The notes under the pieces are model-generated. The model was not told where the DNA came from. It was given only the letters and a program-made list of their open reading frames with translations, and made no database searches. Positions 11,503 through 23,330 of a stretch of 64,000 bases of DNA are shown here, in pieces. Location: the NCBI RefSeq assembly GCF_009727055.1, contig NC_052351.1:58721564-58785563 (forward strand). The letters run 5' to 3'. The position numbers and the translations under genes are program-made. This DNA comes from Benincasa hispida. Lineage: Eukaryota > Streptophyta > Magnoliopsida > Cucurbitales > Cucurbitaceae. Position 1 is the stretch's first letter. Each line of letters starts with the position of its first letter.

Positions 11503-13691
11503 TGTAACATTCCGCACATTTTTTTAGTAATAATGTAATTTCAGTAACTTTATTATTTGGAATTTCAGTAATTGTTATTAGTTGGAGGACATTTTTTAAA
11601 TTTTGGGCTTCAAGTGTAAGTGCAAGAATTTAATTTTTGGCGTGAAATTATTCAAATTGGAAATTAATGGCAAGAATTAATTTTCTTTTGAAACGGAAAG
11701 GAATTTAATAGTATAAAACGAAAAGAAATTAAATGTAATTATATTTATTTCCTTTTTTGTTTTATTATTATTATTATTTTTTTTTTTTTTATAAAAGTCA
11801 AAACCCCACTCGCTTTTCTTCCTTCACCGTTCGTTAGCCCCACTCCGACGCCGCCCAAAGACGTCGCTCAGTTTTCTTCTTCATGACCTCCGTCCACCAT
11901 GTGCTCAAGTGTACGTCGTTTTGCCATCACTCGATCTATCGATTTGGGTAAGATTTCTGTCGTTTGTTTTTGTTTTCGGTTGATTGAATACTCATTTACT
12001 TTTGGCACAATTGGTTTGATACCTCATTGTGTTTCAACTTTGGATTCAAGTTTGTGAAGGTATTGAGGTGTTGTTCAGTGAAGTTGGAGTTTTTTAGCGA
12101 TTGGTAATATTTTATGCTTTGATGACCCTCTTGTGGATTAATTTTGGTTATTGAGAAATTTTGGTAAAGCATTTGGAAGTGATTTTTTTGACGAAGCTAC
12201 ATATGGATAATTTATTTGAGACATTGGTAGTGAATTATGTATTTGATTCAAGCTTTAATCATGTAAGCCTGATTTCAAATTATGGTTAGGGGGTTGATTC
12301 GAGAATTTCATTCAAGATGAAGAAGAGTTTGGTTTGCTAATTATTTGGGCTTAAAATTGGAGGTTTGGAATGTGAATTCGAATTGGACCACACCTTAGGT
12401 AAGGTTATCTAGAAAAAAATTTGTAATATTTGGGTGTTTGGATTTTGGCTTTAACTATTAATTTTAAAGCTTGGTTTATGTTTAGGCTTGATTAAGGATT
12501 CAAGAATTTCACAAAGATTCAATTGCTTTTTGGTTTAACCTAATATCAAGGTAAGAAATCTTACTACTGGAACTGCCAGCATGAAAGATTGATAGTATAA
12601 CATGATTAAAGTATGTTCTGTTACGAGATCCGAATTATTTATTTATGCACATAGACACTTGAATGCTAGTATGAGATGGTATGTGCTCCATGGTTGTATT
12701 TGATCTGATGATGTTAAGGTATACATGTATATTGTAGAACCATGATGTTGAGGTATATGTGTATGTTGTAGAACCACGATGTTGAGGTTTATATGTATGT
12801 CATAGATTCGTACAGTGATGATTATGATGTTGAGACTGTGCAAATGTCCTTACTGATTAGTTAGATGCCCATTAGATTTTGTGTTTCCTTCGGGATTCAC
12901 CAGTTTGTGTTTCCTTCAGGATTCACCAGTTTGTGTTTCCTTCGAGATTCACCAGATTGTGTTTCCTTCGGGATTCACCAGTTTTTGTTTCCATCGGGAT
13001 TCAACAGTTTGTGTTTCCTTCGAGATTCACCAGTTTGTGTTTCCTTCGAGATTCACCAGTTTGTGTTTTCTTCGGGATTCACCAGTTTGTGTTTCCTTTA
13101 GGATTCACCAGTTTGTGTCTCCTTCGAGATTCACCAGAGGTAGTGGGCATACTTAACTACAGTTGGATAGGACTTAGTCTCCTTCTCGTTTCATGTGTAT
13201 ATGTGTCCCATGAGGACTAAAGCAGTGTATATGTTGCACCAGAGGTGGGTATCTAGAGGACATAAATGCCTAGCCTGACCCCAGTACTGGGGTTACTTAC
13301 TGAGTATTTCATACTCATTCTTTCTTATATTGTTGTTTCAGGTAAGGGTAGAGATGCACTAGCAATGGGCAAGCGAAATTCGTGATCGAACCACCGGGAC
13401 TAGTTTTTACGCTTACACATCATGAAATTTAGAGTTCTTTTCATGTGTCTCTTAACTTTTAGTTTTGATGTTAAAACTTACTTTAATAATCGTTTTTCAG
13501 ACTTATTTATTATCCTTTATGATTTATGGGTACCCAACTATTGTTTTAGTATTTGAATTTAATGAAAGTCTTTTGAACTTACCTTATTTAATTAGCATTT
13601 ATTTCGCCATAACCAAGTGTCGTTTTGAGTTCCATGCATGCATGTATTTAGTAATGGCCTAACTTAAGTCTTAGGGGGTTGGGTCGTTACA
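11503..13691 (+). mobile_element. Solo LTR, chromovirus-type Gypsy, 2,189 bp
   Basis: It begins TGTAACATTCC and ends GGTCGTTACA, with terminal inverted repeats TGTAAC/GTTACA. The 5-bp duplicate GTGAC stands on both sides (11498-11502 and 13692-13696) without mismatch. There is no internal coding sequence, so it is a solo LTR left by LTR-LTR recombination. It holds a poly-T run near 11780 and a 26-bp tandem repeat at 12881-13140. Confidence 0.92.
12881..13140 (+). repeat. 26-bp tandem repeat, ten copies, open in all three forward frames
   Basis: The unit GTGTTTCCTTCGGGATTCAC plus CAGTTT repeats exactly ten times with few substitutions and no length change. Because 26 is not a multiple of three, each forward frame cycles through all three phases and stays open, which produces three overlapping Cys/Phe/Ser-rich ORFs that are artefacts. 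The array lies inside the solo LTR. Confidence 0.93.
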
Positions 13692-13696
13692 GTGAC

Positions 13697-14606
13697 CCTG
13701 CCAGATTCATCCGCCCACCTGTGGCCTCCAACCAATTTTTCCCCTCTCTTCCTTCTTTGCAGTTGTTATTTGGGCCTTTGTTTAGTAATTTATCAAGTAA
13801 ATGTCGGATTGTAACTTCTCACCTTCCATGGAAAGGTAAGATTTTGGTTTCTTAGTTTAGGGATTCAAAGGAACTCGATGTAATTTCATGAGATTTCAAT
13901 TTAATGTGTATACAAACTTGTTTATGGGTTTTGATCCGAATTTATATAGATGAATTGCATGATTTTAATTGTTGATTGATGCCCACTAATTTTGTCGTGT
14001 GATTCTAACGCTTAGTGATTACCTTGTAATATCTAACATAAATTTATAGGTTAATCCCATTGGAAACAATAGGTTAGTTAGACAAAAAGGACTACTCCTA
14101 GAAAATTAGAGAAAAATCGTATTGATTGTTTAATTAGATGTTGGAAGTTAAACACTCATCTTAGCATAATCACTATAACTTAATGCGATTTGTTAATTTG
14201 TATGGAACGGATTCGTTTTTTGTTAATTTTTATTAATTAGATAATTAGGACCATTGGTTGCGATTCCAATCAATTGGGCTAAGCACAAACAAGAAATTTA
14301 AGTCCTAAATTGGGTCGATGATCTAAATTACATTGGATAAATCCATTCTTCTAAGCTAAGACATCTCGATTAATTGTGCTTCTATCTTTACCTTTTTTTG
14401 CATTTTATTTTCATGCATTTTCAATCATCCATTCACACGAACCCCCCTCATTTATCTCTTTAACTGAAAACGAGCGTCGATGAACTAATCTTCCCTGCTT
14501 CCCTGAGGTTCGACCTCGAACATCCCACTTGTACTACAAATTAGTATAAGTAGTTCGTTCGATGATTTATAAATATTATCTACGTAGGTGCAGGTTTACA
14601 TGTGAC
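13697..14606 (+). mobile_element. Gypsy (Athila/Tat-like) LTR fragment
   Basis: It continues the sequence interrupted by the solo LTR. It resembles 43280-44066 over several hundred bases, for example in the stretch around TTATAGGTTAAT and in the CATTTTCAATCATCC end. It contains CCCTGAGGTTCGACCTCG near 14503, the signature near the 3' end of many plant Athila/Tat LTRs. There is no ORF. The exact right boundary with the chromovirus gag is unclear. Confidence 0.65.
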
Positions 14607-14830
14607 AATAAACTTGACGCCGACCAACATATCCAGTTGAAGGTTTACTCTTGGAGTTTCAAACAAAGGAAGCTTTAAACAAAGATATAGCGATTCTTCT
14701 AGTTTTAGATTAGGTAGAAGGGGAAGATTCAAGTCTTTTAGTAGTTCAAGACGACCATCAGAGTCCATAGTGGGTTCACATGCTAGATCATCTAGTGGTG
14801 CTTCTGCAGGTGTTGAGAGAGACCTATATA
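14607..14830 (+). pseudogene. Chromovirus gag, part before the zinc knuckle
   Basis: The plus strand from about 14640 encodes a basic, Ser/Arg-rich stretch (RYSDSSSFRLGRRGRFKSFS), as expected just before the CCHC motif of a Gypsy gag. The following region of this gag resumes at 18592 after a solo LTR, with the duplicate TGCAG at 14831-14835. The N-terminal capsid part and the 5' LTR of this chromovirus are not visible. The assignment rests mainly on continuity with the zinc knuckle. Confidence 0.5.
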
Positions 14831-15312
14831 TGCAGTGTCGAGGTTGATGCCCTAAATCTTGTAAGGTCCTATAGTCTGTAAACATTCTATGAACAAACAC
14901 TTTATGTGATTAATAAAATATATGTTATTTTATTCACTCTATCTATAAAATATGTGATATTTTAGTTGTATTAACCATAAACCAATAAAAACATTCGAGG
15001 TTGTCTTTGTAATGTAAACATGTATGTGGAGATATATAGGTGTATCATGTTTAAGTGATAACCTAAATGGTCTGTAGTAGATGGATATGGCTGGGTACCT
15101 TATTCTGGTGACGCTACGAGTATGACCCGTTTTGTAGGTATTACAATTGTTGTAAAGTGCTACAAATGATATGCTCCTGATCATTCATGTATTAGACATG
15201 TGAGTGGGGATATTCTATACAAAGGAGTTTGTATATGATTGGACCACGAAATGTTTAGTCTCATTATATAACGTCGTTCATATTAAAGACTTACATTTCA
15301 CCAGGATGACCA

Positions 15313-17067
15313 TGATGAAGCTCTTATAAGTGAGTACCTCTGAGTGAAAACAGATCTTTCTAAAAGCATTGTGACAGAATGACCACATTTAAATTCAAAC
15401 AAGCAGATATGCATCATACTGTAAAATTACCGGCATGCTAAGAAATAAACAACCAAGAGAACAAGAGAACTTAACAATTGAAGACTATCTTCAGCAGAAA
15501 TCTCGCTCTCTCCACAAATGGACACTTTCGCTCTTGCTGGAATGGCAAGCCAACATTCACCAAAAGTCCCGTCATCTACCACAAATGACTTCAACACGAA
15601 CAGAAGGAAGAAAGGGACGACACCACCACTTGGAACTCTTAGTATTCTCAGAGTGAGAACCAAAGAGTGGGCTCTGTTCGAATTTGGTAGAGAGGAGGAG
15701 GAAAAGATATCGTATACAATGATCAAGCAAGTGGGAGAAAGCTAAGTCTATCGTATAGACAAAGTACTTGATCGTTTAAATGAAGTACACAATCATGTAG
15801 GAAAAGGTAGGCGATTGTCTATACGATTGTTTAGTAAAAGGTCAGTGCTAGACAATCGTTTAGGAAAAGGTAAGCGATCGTTTAGAAAGAAGCATGCGGG
15901 TGTAAGCTATCGTCTAGTAAACTCAAGCTATTGTATAGTCTCTGATTTACTAAGCGATTGAATAGAAAGCAAAACACACCGTGAGCAATTAACTGTGTTC
16001 TTTGCAAAATGAAAACAATTTTCATTTTATTCTCCAGTTACGAAAATCGAATGGAACTTCCCACTAACTCATGGTTACAGAGAAAATGGCGGCCAATTAT
16101 CCCATAACTGTCCAATTAAAAATAAATAAATATAATCATATTATATTCATTAACCTATAATTTAATATAATATATCAACCATAGTGTTTTCTCCTCCACT
16201 AGATATAAATCATATTTAAATCCATTTTCCTCCAATTAATGTATCTCATACATAAAGTCAATCATATCATATATAATTAACCAGTTCAATCATATCATAT
16301 ATATAATCGAACTTTCTCTTGTCAATTTGAACATTTCAAACTGACCCAAAAACTGATTCTCAACTTGAATCCAAGCTATCAAGGGGACTTATGGACCTAA
16401 AGACCGACAACTGAACTCTTCTTACCACAGATATATTTCTGTGTCCATTGGATATAACCAATCATTAGTATGATAACCCTTCACAGATGCTCGTAAGTAC
16501 AACTGGGTCAATTTACGATTTTGCCCCTGCAGTTACATCTAACTTCTTAAGTACCACTGATCTCTCTAATGAACAATACAACATAGTCCTATTATGTGTG
16601 AACACTTCTCGGTCCATGAAAAGGTGTGTGGTGCCACATCATTCAAGCCCTGAGATCAGCCCTTAAGGGAGCAATCTATCTACTTCTCCCTGCTTCGGGG
16701 AAGGAGTGAATTCCATCTTGTGTAGCTGAGTTCCCAACACCCAAATTAGATGAATCCCCAAAGTGGTATGTTTGAGTCAGCGACCTGGCCACTTGCACCA
16801 TGCAAATCAAAGGACCACCCTCAAAGGTAGGAGCTCCCAACTCACTCAGGATTGAGGTCATGTTACCTATGGTCACCACATACATACTTAAGTTATATAA
16901 TGACAACCAAGGATTTTAGTTTATTGGTTTTTGGTAAAGTAAATAAAACATCCAATGTGCAAAGTCAAGTAGTGAAGAAAATATCATATATTATACATCC
17001 CAAGCATTCGTACAAAACTATGTTTACAAACTACAGGACACGAGAATTTAGGGCATCATCTCCAATA
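15313..17067 (-). mobile_element. Solo Copia LTR, inverted, nested in the family B solo LTR, 1,755 bp
   Basis: On the minus strand it starts TATTGGAGATGATGCCC at 17067 (expected TG) and ends TTCATCA at 15313. The duplicate GACCA stands on both sides (15308-15312, 17068-17072). The outer LTR reads on across the site when compared with 56700-56740. It belongs to a relative of the LTR it landed in. Confidence 0.9.
15744..15970 (-). repeat. Cluster of CGATCGTTTA-like words inside an LTR
   Basis: Eight or more variants of ATCGTTTA, GATCGTTTAG or AGACAATCG lie within 230 bp, 430-650 bp from the 3' end of this minus LTR. Similar clusters lie at the same distance from the LTR end at 40085-40260 and 60530-60720. 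Confidence 0.6.
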
Positions 17068-18591
17068 GACCATATGTAACATGACTTTTATCCTGAGTGA
17101 GTTGTGAACTCTTGCCTATGAGGGTGGTTCTTTCATTTGTATGGGTGAGAGTTGCCAGATCGCCGACTCAACATGCCTACCATTTTGGTGATTCGTCTGA
17201 TTGGGGAGCTGGGAACACATCTACACAAGATGAAATTCACTCCTTCCCTGAAGCAGGGGTAAGTAGATAAATTGCTCCCTTAAGGTCTGATTCTGGGTCT
17301 TGAACAATATGACGCCACACCCTCTCCTAGCCCAAGAGGCATTTAGTCCTAGTAGGACTATGATCTATTGTTCATTAGATGAACCAGTGGTACTTAAAGA
17401 ATTAGATGTAACTATAGGGGCAAAATGGTAATTTGGCCTAGCTGTACTTACGAGCAATTTGTGAAGGGTCATCGTACTATTGATTGGTTCCAATGGACAC
17501 AGAAATATATCTGTAGTGCGAAGAGTGCAGCTATCGGTCTTTAGTGGAGTGCCCTCCAGTTAAGAAATAGTGAATAATGTAATTAAAGAGTTTAATTAAT
17601 TATTCATGTATCGTTGGAGCTTCAAGCTATAGGTCCATAAGGTCCACTTTGTAGCTTAAAAGGATTTAATTGAGGATCAGTTTTTTGATTAATTTGAATT
17701 GCTCAAATTAATGGATGGATTTAATTATATATGATATACTTGAATTGTTTCAATTATATATAATATAATTGTCATAATGTATTTGACACATTATAGTTTA
17801 ATGGGAGGACATAAATATTTGAATGAGATTCAAATATATTTTCTATGAATGTGATTCATAGTTATTAAATTTAATATAAATATGATATATATTAAATACC
17901 ATATAATAGAGAAAAGAATCTATAGTTTATATTGTATGTGATACAATATTAAAACTATAGGTCATGTGTTATATTTGATATAATAATTTAATATAAATAT
18001 AATATGATAAGTTAGTTATCATATTTATTTATATTATATTATTATTATTTGAATAATAAGAATGGGAGTTACAAATCCCTTCCCAATCTTTTCTCTCTAC
18101 CCACTTTAGTGGGTGGTTAAGTTTTTTATAGGAAAAAGAAGAATAAAAGAAAACAGTTTTTCTTCTTCTTCAACATTGAAATTGTTAAACGATTGAGAGT
18201 TTTATAGAAGTGTTATGTTCTTGTGTTCTTGAGAAATTCTCAATCCTTTTCTTCCACCTAAACTTTCCCTCTAAACCAAAATAGTCAGAGCCCACCACTC
18301 CTGGGTTCTCACCCTTAGAATACTGAGAACTCCATTGTGGTTGTGTCCGAGTTTTGGTTTGAGAAATTCTTGAAGAAGGTCTTCAAGTTGTTCATGATTG
18401 TTCAAGGGAGAATTCGTGAAGAAAGGTTCTTCAAAGGTGATATTTCTTGAACTCTTTACTTGTAAAAGCATGCTATAGTTTAATGTAAATGTATATCTAT
18501 TTGTATGTTTACTGTAAATTTAGTATTTGATACTTAATGGAATTTGGTCGATTCGCTTTCGCTCAAGGTTCTCCTCACACGAGTTCCTTCA

Positions 18592-18870
18592 TGCAAAATG
18601 TGACAGGGGTCACTAGGGTTCATGCTTTGGAAAGAATGATGTATGTTTCAACCGTAGGCAACCTGGACATTTCCACATAACTTGTCCTAAATTACTGCAA
18701 AAAGGAAATATAGTCAAAGGACCACTTCTCAAACAATTGATCAACCAACTATGCAAACAGCTTCTAAAGGCGAGAGTTTGTGTGGTGCTAAGTAGAAGGC
18801 ACCAGTGGGTCGTCACCATGCTCAGGGGAATATTTTTGCGATGAACCAACAGTATGTTATTTGTTTTTTA
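18592..18870 (+). pseudogene. Chromovirus gag zinc-knuckle fragment
   Basis: In the frame starting GCAAAATGTGAC the sequence gives AKCDRGH, a stop, then GSCFGKNDVCF and RQPGHFHITCP. This fits the double Cys motif C-x2-C and C-x2-C-x4-H-x4-C of Gypsy gag proteins, with the second Cys of the knuckle changed to Arg. It would bind genomic RNA. A frameshift follows after about 45 codons. The outer solo LTR separates it from 14607-14830. Confidence 0.75.
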
Positions 18871-19312
18871 TAAATCTGCTCATGTATTGATTTATCCTGG
18901 TGCTACATATTCTTTTGTGTCATGTGTGTTTGCTAGGGGTGTTAGTAAAAAGATAGAATGTTTGTCAGAAGAATTATTAATTAGTATGCCATTGGTTGAC
19001 ACATTCGTGGCTAAAGATGTATATAAATAATGTACAATACGTGTTGATGAAAGTGAATTGTCTACTAACCTAATACATCTAGATATCCAAGAATTTGATG
19101 TAATTATAGGGATGGATTTCTTGTCAGAATTTCATGCCTCTTTAGATTGTCATCGAAAAGAGATAGTCTTTAATCAACAAGGAAAAGTCGAGGTGAATTT
19201 TAAAGGTGTCAGGCATATTCTACCTGCATGTGTGATCTTTGTGTTAAAAGTAAGTAAAATGCTAAGAAAGGGTTGCCCTACTTATCAGTACATGTCATAG
19301 ACAAACAGGTTG
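18871..19312 (+). pseudogene. Chromovirus retroviral-type aspartic protease
   Basis: LIYPGATYSFVS stands where Gypsy proteases have a D-T/S-G-A-[TS]-x-S-F motif; the catalytic Asp is a Pro here, so the enzyme would be inactive. Further on, FDVIIGMDFLSE and LDCHRKEI are the flap and C-terminal motifs of the RVP_2 family. A TAA at 19028-19030 and a TAG at 19298-19300 interrupt the frame. The position between gag and RT is as expected for chromoviruses. Confidence 0.85.
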
Positions 19313-20015
19313 ATAGGAAGTTAAGATTAGAAGACATACCTGTGGTGCAGGAATTCCCATATGTTTTTCTAGATGATCTATCAAGATTACCACCTGATAA
19401 AGCGATAGAGTTTGCCATCGATTTAGTACTTGGAAAAACTCTGATCTCTCAAGCACCGTATAGAATGGCATTGATGGAACTAAAAGAGTTGAAAACTTAG
19501 CTGCAAGAACTGGTGGATAAAGGTTACATCAGACCCAGTGTTTCTCCATGGGGTACACCAGTATTATCTGTGAAGAAGAAGGACGGTACTAAAATTATGT
19601 ATTGATTACCAACAGTTAAATAAGGTAACAATACATAGTAAGTATCATTTGCTACGTATTGATGACTTATTCGGCCAGCTAAAGGATGCCTCGGTGTTTT
19701 CCAATATTGATTTGTGATCGGGGGTATCATCAGTTGAAAATTAAGGAGTCAGACATTCCAAAGACAACATTCAGGACAAGGAATGGGCATTATGAGTTCT
19801 GAGTAATGTCATTAAGGTTGACTAATGTACCTGCAGCATTCATGGATTTGATGAATAGGATACTTCATCCTTTCCCAGATCAATTTTTAATTGTGTTCAT
19901 TGATGATATACTGATCTACTCTAAGAGTAAGAAGGAAAATGATGAGCATCCAAGAACAATGTTGCAGACATTACGAGATAAAAAATTGTATGTAAAGTTC
20001 AGCAAATGCGAGTTT
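19313..20015 (+). pseudogene. Chromovirus reverse transcriptase, N-terminal part
   Basis: VQEFPYVFLDDLSRLPP opens the RT region, followed by [20 protein letters not shown] (fingers) and, after frameshifts, the palm motif [11 protein letters not shown] near 19900, whose Asp-Asp catalytic pair is intact. Stops include TAG at 19498-19500 and several near 19600-19800. The frame ends at KCEF, where a solo LTR is inserted, and resumes at 21937 with WLEQMMFLGHVIS. Confidence 0.9.
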
Positions 20016-21931
20016 TGTTGGTGTTGACAATCAACAAGCGGAAGCAATTAGAATCTTAAGCACTCTAATTCCATTAATTTTAGCAACCAAGTAAGCATGT
20101 CCATATCAAAGAAATAGGTTTTTGAAAAATACCTTTGAAGAACTCTTCAAATTAGCAGCAATTTCTGTTGAATCTCCTATTCTTTGGCTTCAAGACTACC
20201 ACACGATTTTCCATACTATCCTCTTGGCCCTTAGATTGGGTGGTGGAACCTAAAATGAGACTGATTTAAAAGATATTTTAGAAGAATATTTAGGTGCTTT
20301 TCAAGAACAAGAGAGAACTTTTCTCTCTTCTCAAAAAACCAGATTGCATCTCATTTCTCAGTTGAATAAGATGATATATGTTAAAAAACATCTATGCAAT
20401 TAGATTACATTGTTAATTGAACCAAAACTCTTCAATAGATAATGGAATAGGAGGTGCAAAAGAAAGTGGAAGAAGTGGGAAAAACCCACTTCCTTCCAAT
20501 TTTTAATTTTAAATTTTATTTTCTTTATAAAAAATCAATTTAAAATTAATAAAAAATTCTTTAAATTAATTTTATATAAAATTAATTCAAATAATTAATT
20601 TTATATATTTAATTAATTTTAAATAATTAATTAAACAACTTTAATAAATTAATATAATTTAATATCTAATATTAAATCATTAAACCACCAATTCCTAATA
20701 CATGAATCTCTATTCATGTAACTAATATTTAAATCATATTTAAATATTATCTATTTCTCCAGTTTCGTTTCATTCATTAATTAAACATTTAATTATATCC
20801 TATATAATTAAAAAAAAATCCCTTAAACTAATTTGAAAGTTTCAAATTTTCTCATGCTCTTCTAAGATTTAATCAATTTGTGAGCTAGTAGGGGGACCTA
20901 ATGGACCTACAGATCATAACCTCCAACAATCCGAGATTAATTGGCTAAACTTTTTAAACCGAATTAATCAACATTTGTTAGCTACTAGGTCAACTCACTA
21001 AAGTCTAGTAGTTACACTCTCCTCACTATAGATATATTTCTGTCCACTTGATTTAACCATGATCAGTAAGTTGGTCCTTCACAAGTCGTTCGTATTAATA
21101 CTGGGTCAAAATTATAGTTTTACCCCCGTAATATATCTTGCTCCTTAAGTCTCCACCGATTCACTAATGAACAATTGGTTTGTGGTCCTACCAGGAAATC
21201 GAGTCTCTCTCAATCATAGAGAGGGTGGGGCCCCTTTGTTCAAGACTGAGAGTCAGTACTTAAGCGAACAACCTCTCTACAATCCCTAAAGTGGGTAGGA
21301 GTGAGTTCCCTCTTGCAAGACTATGTCCCCAGCTATCTACTCGGTCTTATCCCTAAAATGGGAGGCTTATTGAGTGGAATTGTTGAGCCACTCTCACCAT
21401 GCAGATTAAAGAATAATCCCGAATAAACAGAAGTTCATAGTTAGCTCAGGATTAAGATCGAATTACCTTCGGTCATCAGATTGAAATACTCAGTTTTAAT
21501 AGTAAACGACATTATAAAGAAAAAATTACTATTTCGTGGTTCGGTCTTATTCAAATATCTTTTGCATAGGATGCTTCCACTCACATGTCTTCACATGAAC
21601 GATTTTGGGATCACATTGTTTGTATCAAATACAAAGCAGGTCGCATCCTTAGTGTCCTTAGGATAAGGTACCGAACCCTATCCTTATACTTATAGACTGT
21701 TTTGTCTATATACCCAAACCTGATCCTCTTTTATATCTCCATATAAAGTTCAAGTATCCAAATAATAGCCATGGATCTTAGTTTATTGGATTTAGGTTCT
21801 TTCTAAAATAAAATGAGCAATTCATACATTCAATAACAATTTTATTGAATAAACTTCAATAACATCTTTATTAATAACAGAATACGTTTAACTGTTTACA
21901 AACCATGAGTTTTAGGACATAAAATCGAACA
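20016..21931 (-). mobile_element. Solo Copia LTR (family A), inverted, 1,916 bp
   Basis: On the minus strand it begins TGTTCGATTTTATGTCC at 21931 and ends CACCAACA at 20016. Flanks AGTTT (20011-20015) and TGTTT (21932-21936) are a 5-bp duplicate with one mismatch, and the RT codons for CEFWLEQ rejoin across it. Length and sequence match the 3' LTR at 8652-10565. A splice-donor-like CTTCAAAG|GTATTT lies on the minus strand at 20132. Confidence 0.9.
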
Positions 21932-21936
21932 TGTTT

Positions 21937-22619
21937 TGGCTTGAGCAGATGATGTTTCTCGGACATGTAATTTCAGCCAAAGGTGTTTTAGTGGATCCAC
22001 ATAAAATATAAGCAATATTTAAGTGGAAGCAGCCTACAAAGTGATTGAGATATGTAGTTTTCTTGGTTTAGTTGGTTATTACTGCCACTTTGTAGAGGGA
22101 TTCTTGAAGTTGCCACTTCCATTAACAACTCTAATAAAAAAGAATGCCAAATTTGTGTGGACAAAGAATTGTGAACGGAGTTTTCAGGAATTAAAAAGGA
22201 GATTAGTTTCAACACCTATTCTAACACTTCCAACACCCGATGTTGAGTATGAAGTTTATTATGATGCTTCTCACCAGGGTTTAGGGTGTTTTCCCATGCA
22301 AAAGGGTAAAATGATAGTTTATGCTTCCAGATAGTTGAAAAGGCATGAGTGTAACTATCTAACACATGATCTAGAGTTAGCAGCAATAGTGTTGGTGCTG
22401 AAGATTTGGCAACATTATTTATATGGAGAAAAATGTCACATACTCACAATTCATAAAAGTTTGAAGTATGTTTTTAACCAAAAAGAGTTAAATAGGAGTC
22501 AAAGAAGGTGGCTAGAGTTGATTAAAGATTATGATTGTACTATTGATTATATCATCCAGGAAAAGCTAATTTGGTAGTTGATGCTTTGAGTAGAAAGACA
22601 TTATGCTCGAATGTTTCAT
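21937..22619 (+). pseudogene. Chromovirus RT C-terminus and RNase H
   Basis: MMFLGHVISAKGVLVDPHK is the RT thumb/connection start, and FLGLVGYYCHFVEGF and LTTLIKKNAKFVW follow. RNase H begins near 22255 with YYDASHQGLG, where the first catalytic Asp is kept, then [24 protein letters not shown] with its Glu, and [12 protein letters not shown]. Stops lie at 22010 and 22332-22334, and a frameshift occurs near 22560 before LVVDALSRK. Confidence 0.9.
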
Positions 22620-23330
22620 TGAATGCTATCAATTCATCTATCTTATGTGAACTAAGGAGCTATAATGCAGTGATTACACAATTTTAGATGAGGCTACCGT
22701 AATTGACAAGGTTATTGAAGTACAAAAAGATGATGAAATTTTGAAGTAGATAAGAGAAACAATGGAGCAAGGCCATAAGACAGACTATGATGTAAGAAAC
22801 GACAGAGTTATAGTAAGGTATAACCGTGTATGTGTTCCTAATAGGTCAGACATAAAGCAAGAAATCCTAGAGGAAGCCCATAGCTCAGTCTGTACGATGC
22901 ATCCAGGTAGCACTAAAATGTATCGGACTTTGAAACAATTTTACTAGCAGCCTAGGATGAAACTTGACATAGCTGAATATGTATTGAAGTGCATGACTTG
23001 CTTGCAGGTTAAACCTATTTGACAGAAAATAGTTAGGCTCCTAAATCCACTTCCAGTGCTAGAATGGAAGTGGGAACATGTTACCATGGACTTTCTATTT
23101 GGACTTCCTCCCATATGATGGCATATGGGTGATAATTGATAGGTTGACTAAAACAACGAGGTTTTTACTAGTTAAAGCCACTTGTTCTTTGGATAAGTTG
23201 GCTAAGATGTCTGTAGCAGAGGTTGTTAGTCGCTATGGAGCTAAGATGTAAGTTGGCTAAAATGTATGTAGTAGAGGTTGTTAAAGCCACTTATTCTTTG
23301 GATAAGTTGGCTAAATTATCAGGGAGAAAC
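22620..23330 (+). pseudogene. Chromovirus integrase with the catalytic core mostly deleted
   Basis: The zinc-binding N-terminal region is recognisable (EEAHSSVCTMHPGSTKMYRT, CMTCLQVKP), with the usual His-His-Cys-Cys altered. [13 protein letters not shown] gives the first catalytic Asp. After DRLTKTTRFL the sequence reaches VAEVVSRYGAKM and then jumps, through a scrambled local duplication (23160-23320), to the sequence that normally follows the core. The second Asp and the Glu are absent, so the integrase cannot work. Confidence 0.88.

Larger units (their letters stand above)
14836..18591 (+). mobile_element. Solo Copia LTR (family B), interrupted by a second solo LTR
   Basis: It starts TGTCGAGGTTGATGCCC and ends GAGTTCCTTCA. 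The flanks TGCAG (14831-14835) and TGCAA (18592-18596) are a 5-bp duplicate with one mismatch. The LTR is split at 15312/17073 by an inverted insertion; without that insertion it is about 2.0 kb. It is homologous to the 5' LTR at 56331-58440. A splice-donor-like TCAAAG|GTGATA lies at 18437. It is inserted in the zinc-knuckle part of the chromovirus gag. Confidence 0.88.

Noticed and set aside
12865..13220. Three overlapping Cys/Phe-rich ORFs
   Set aside because: Produced by the 26-bp tandem repeat, whose period is not a multiple of three.
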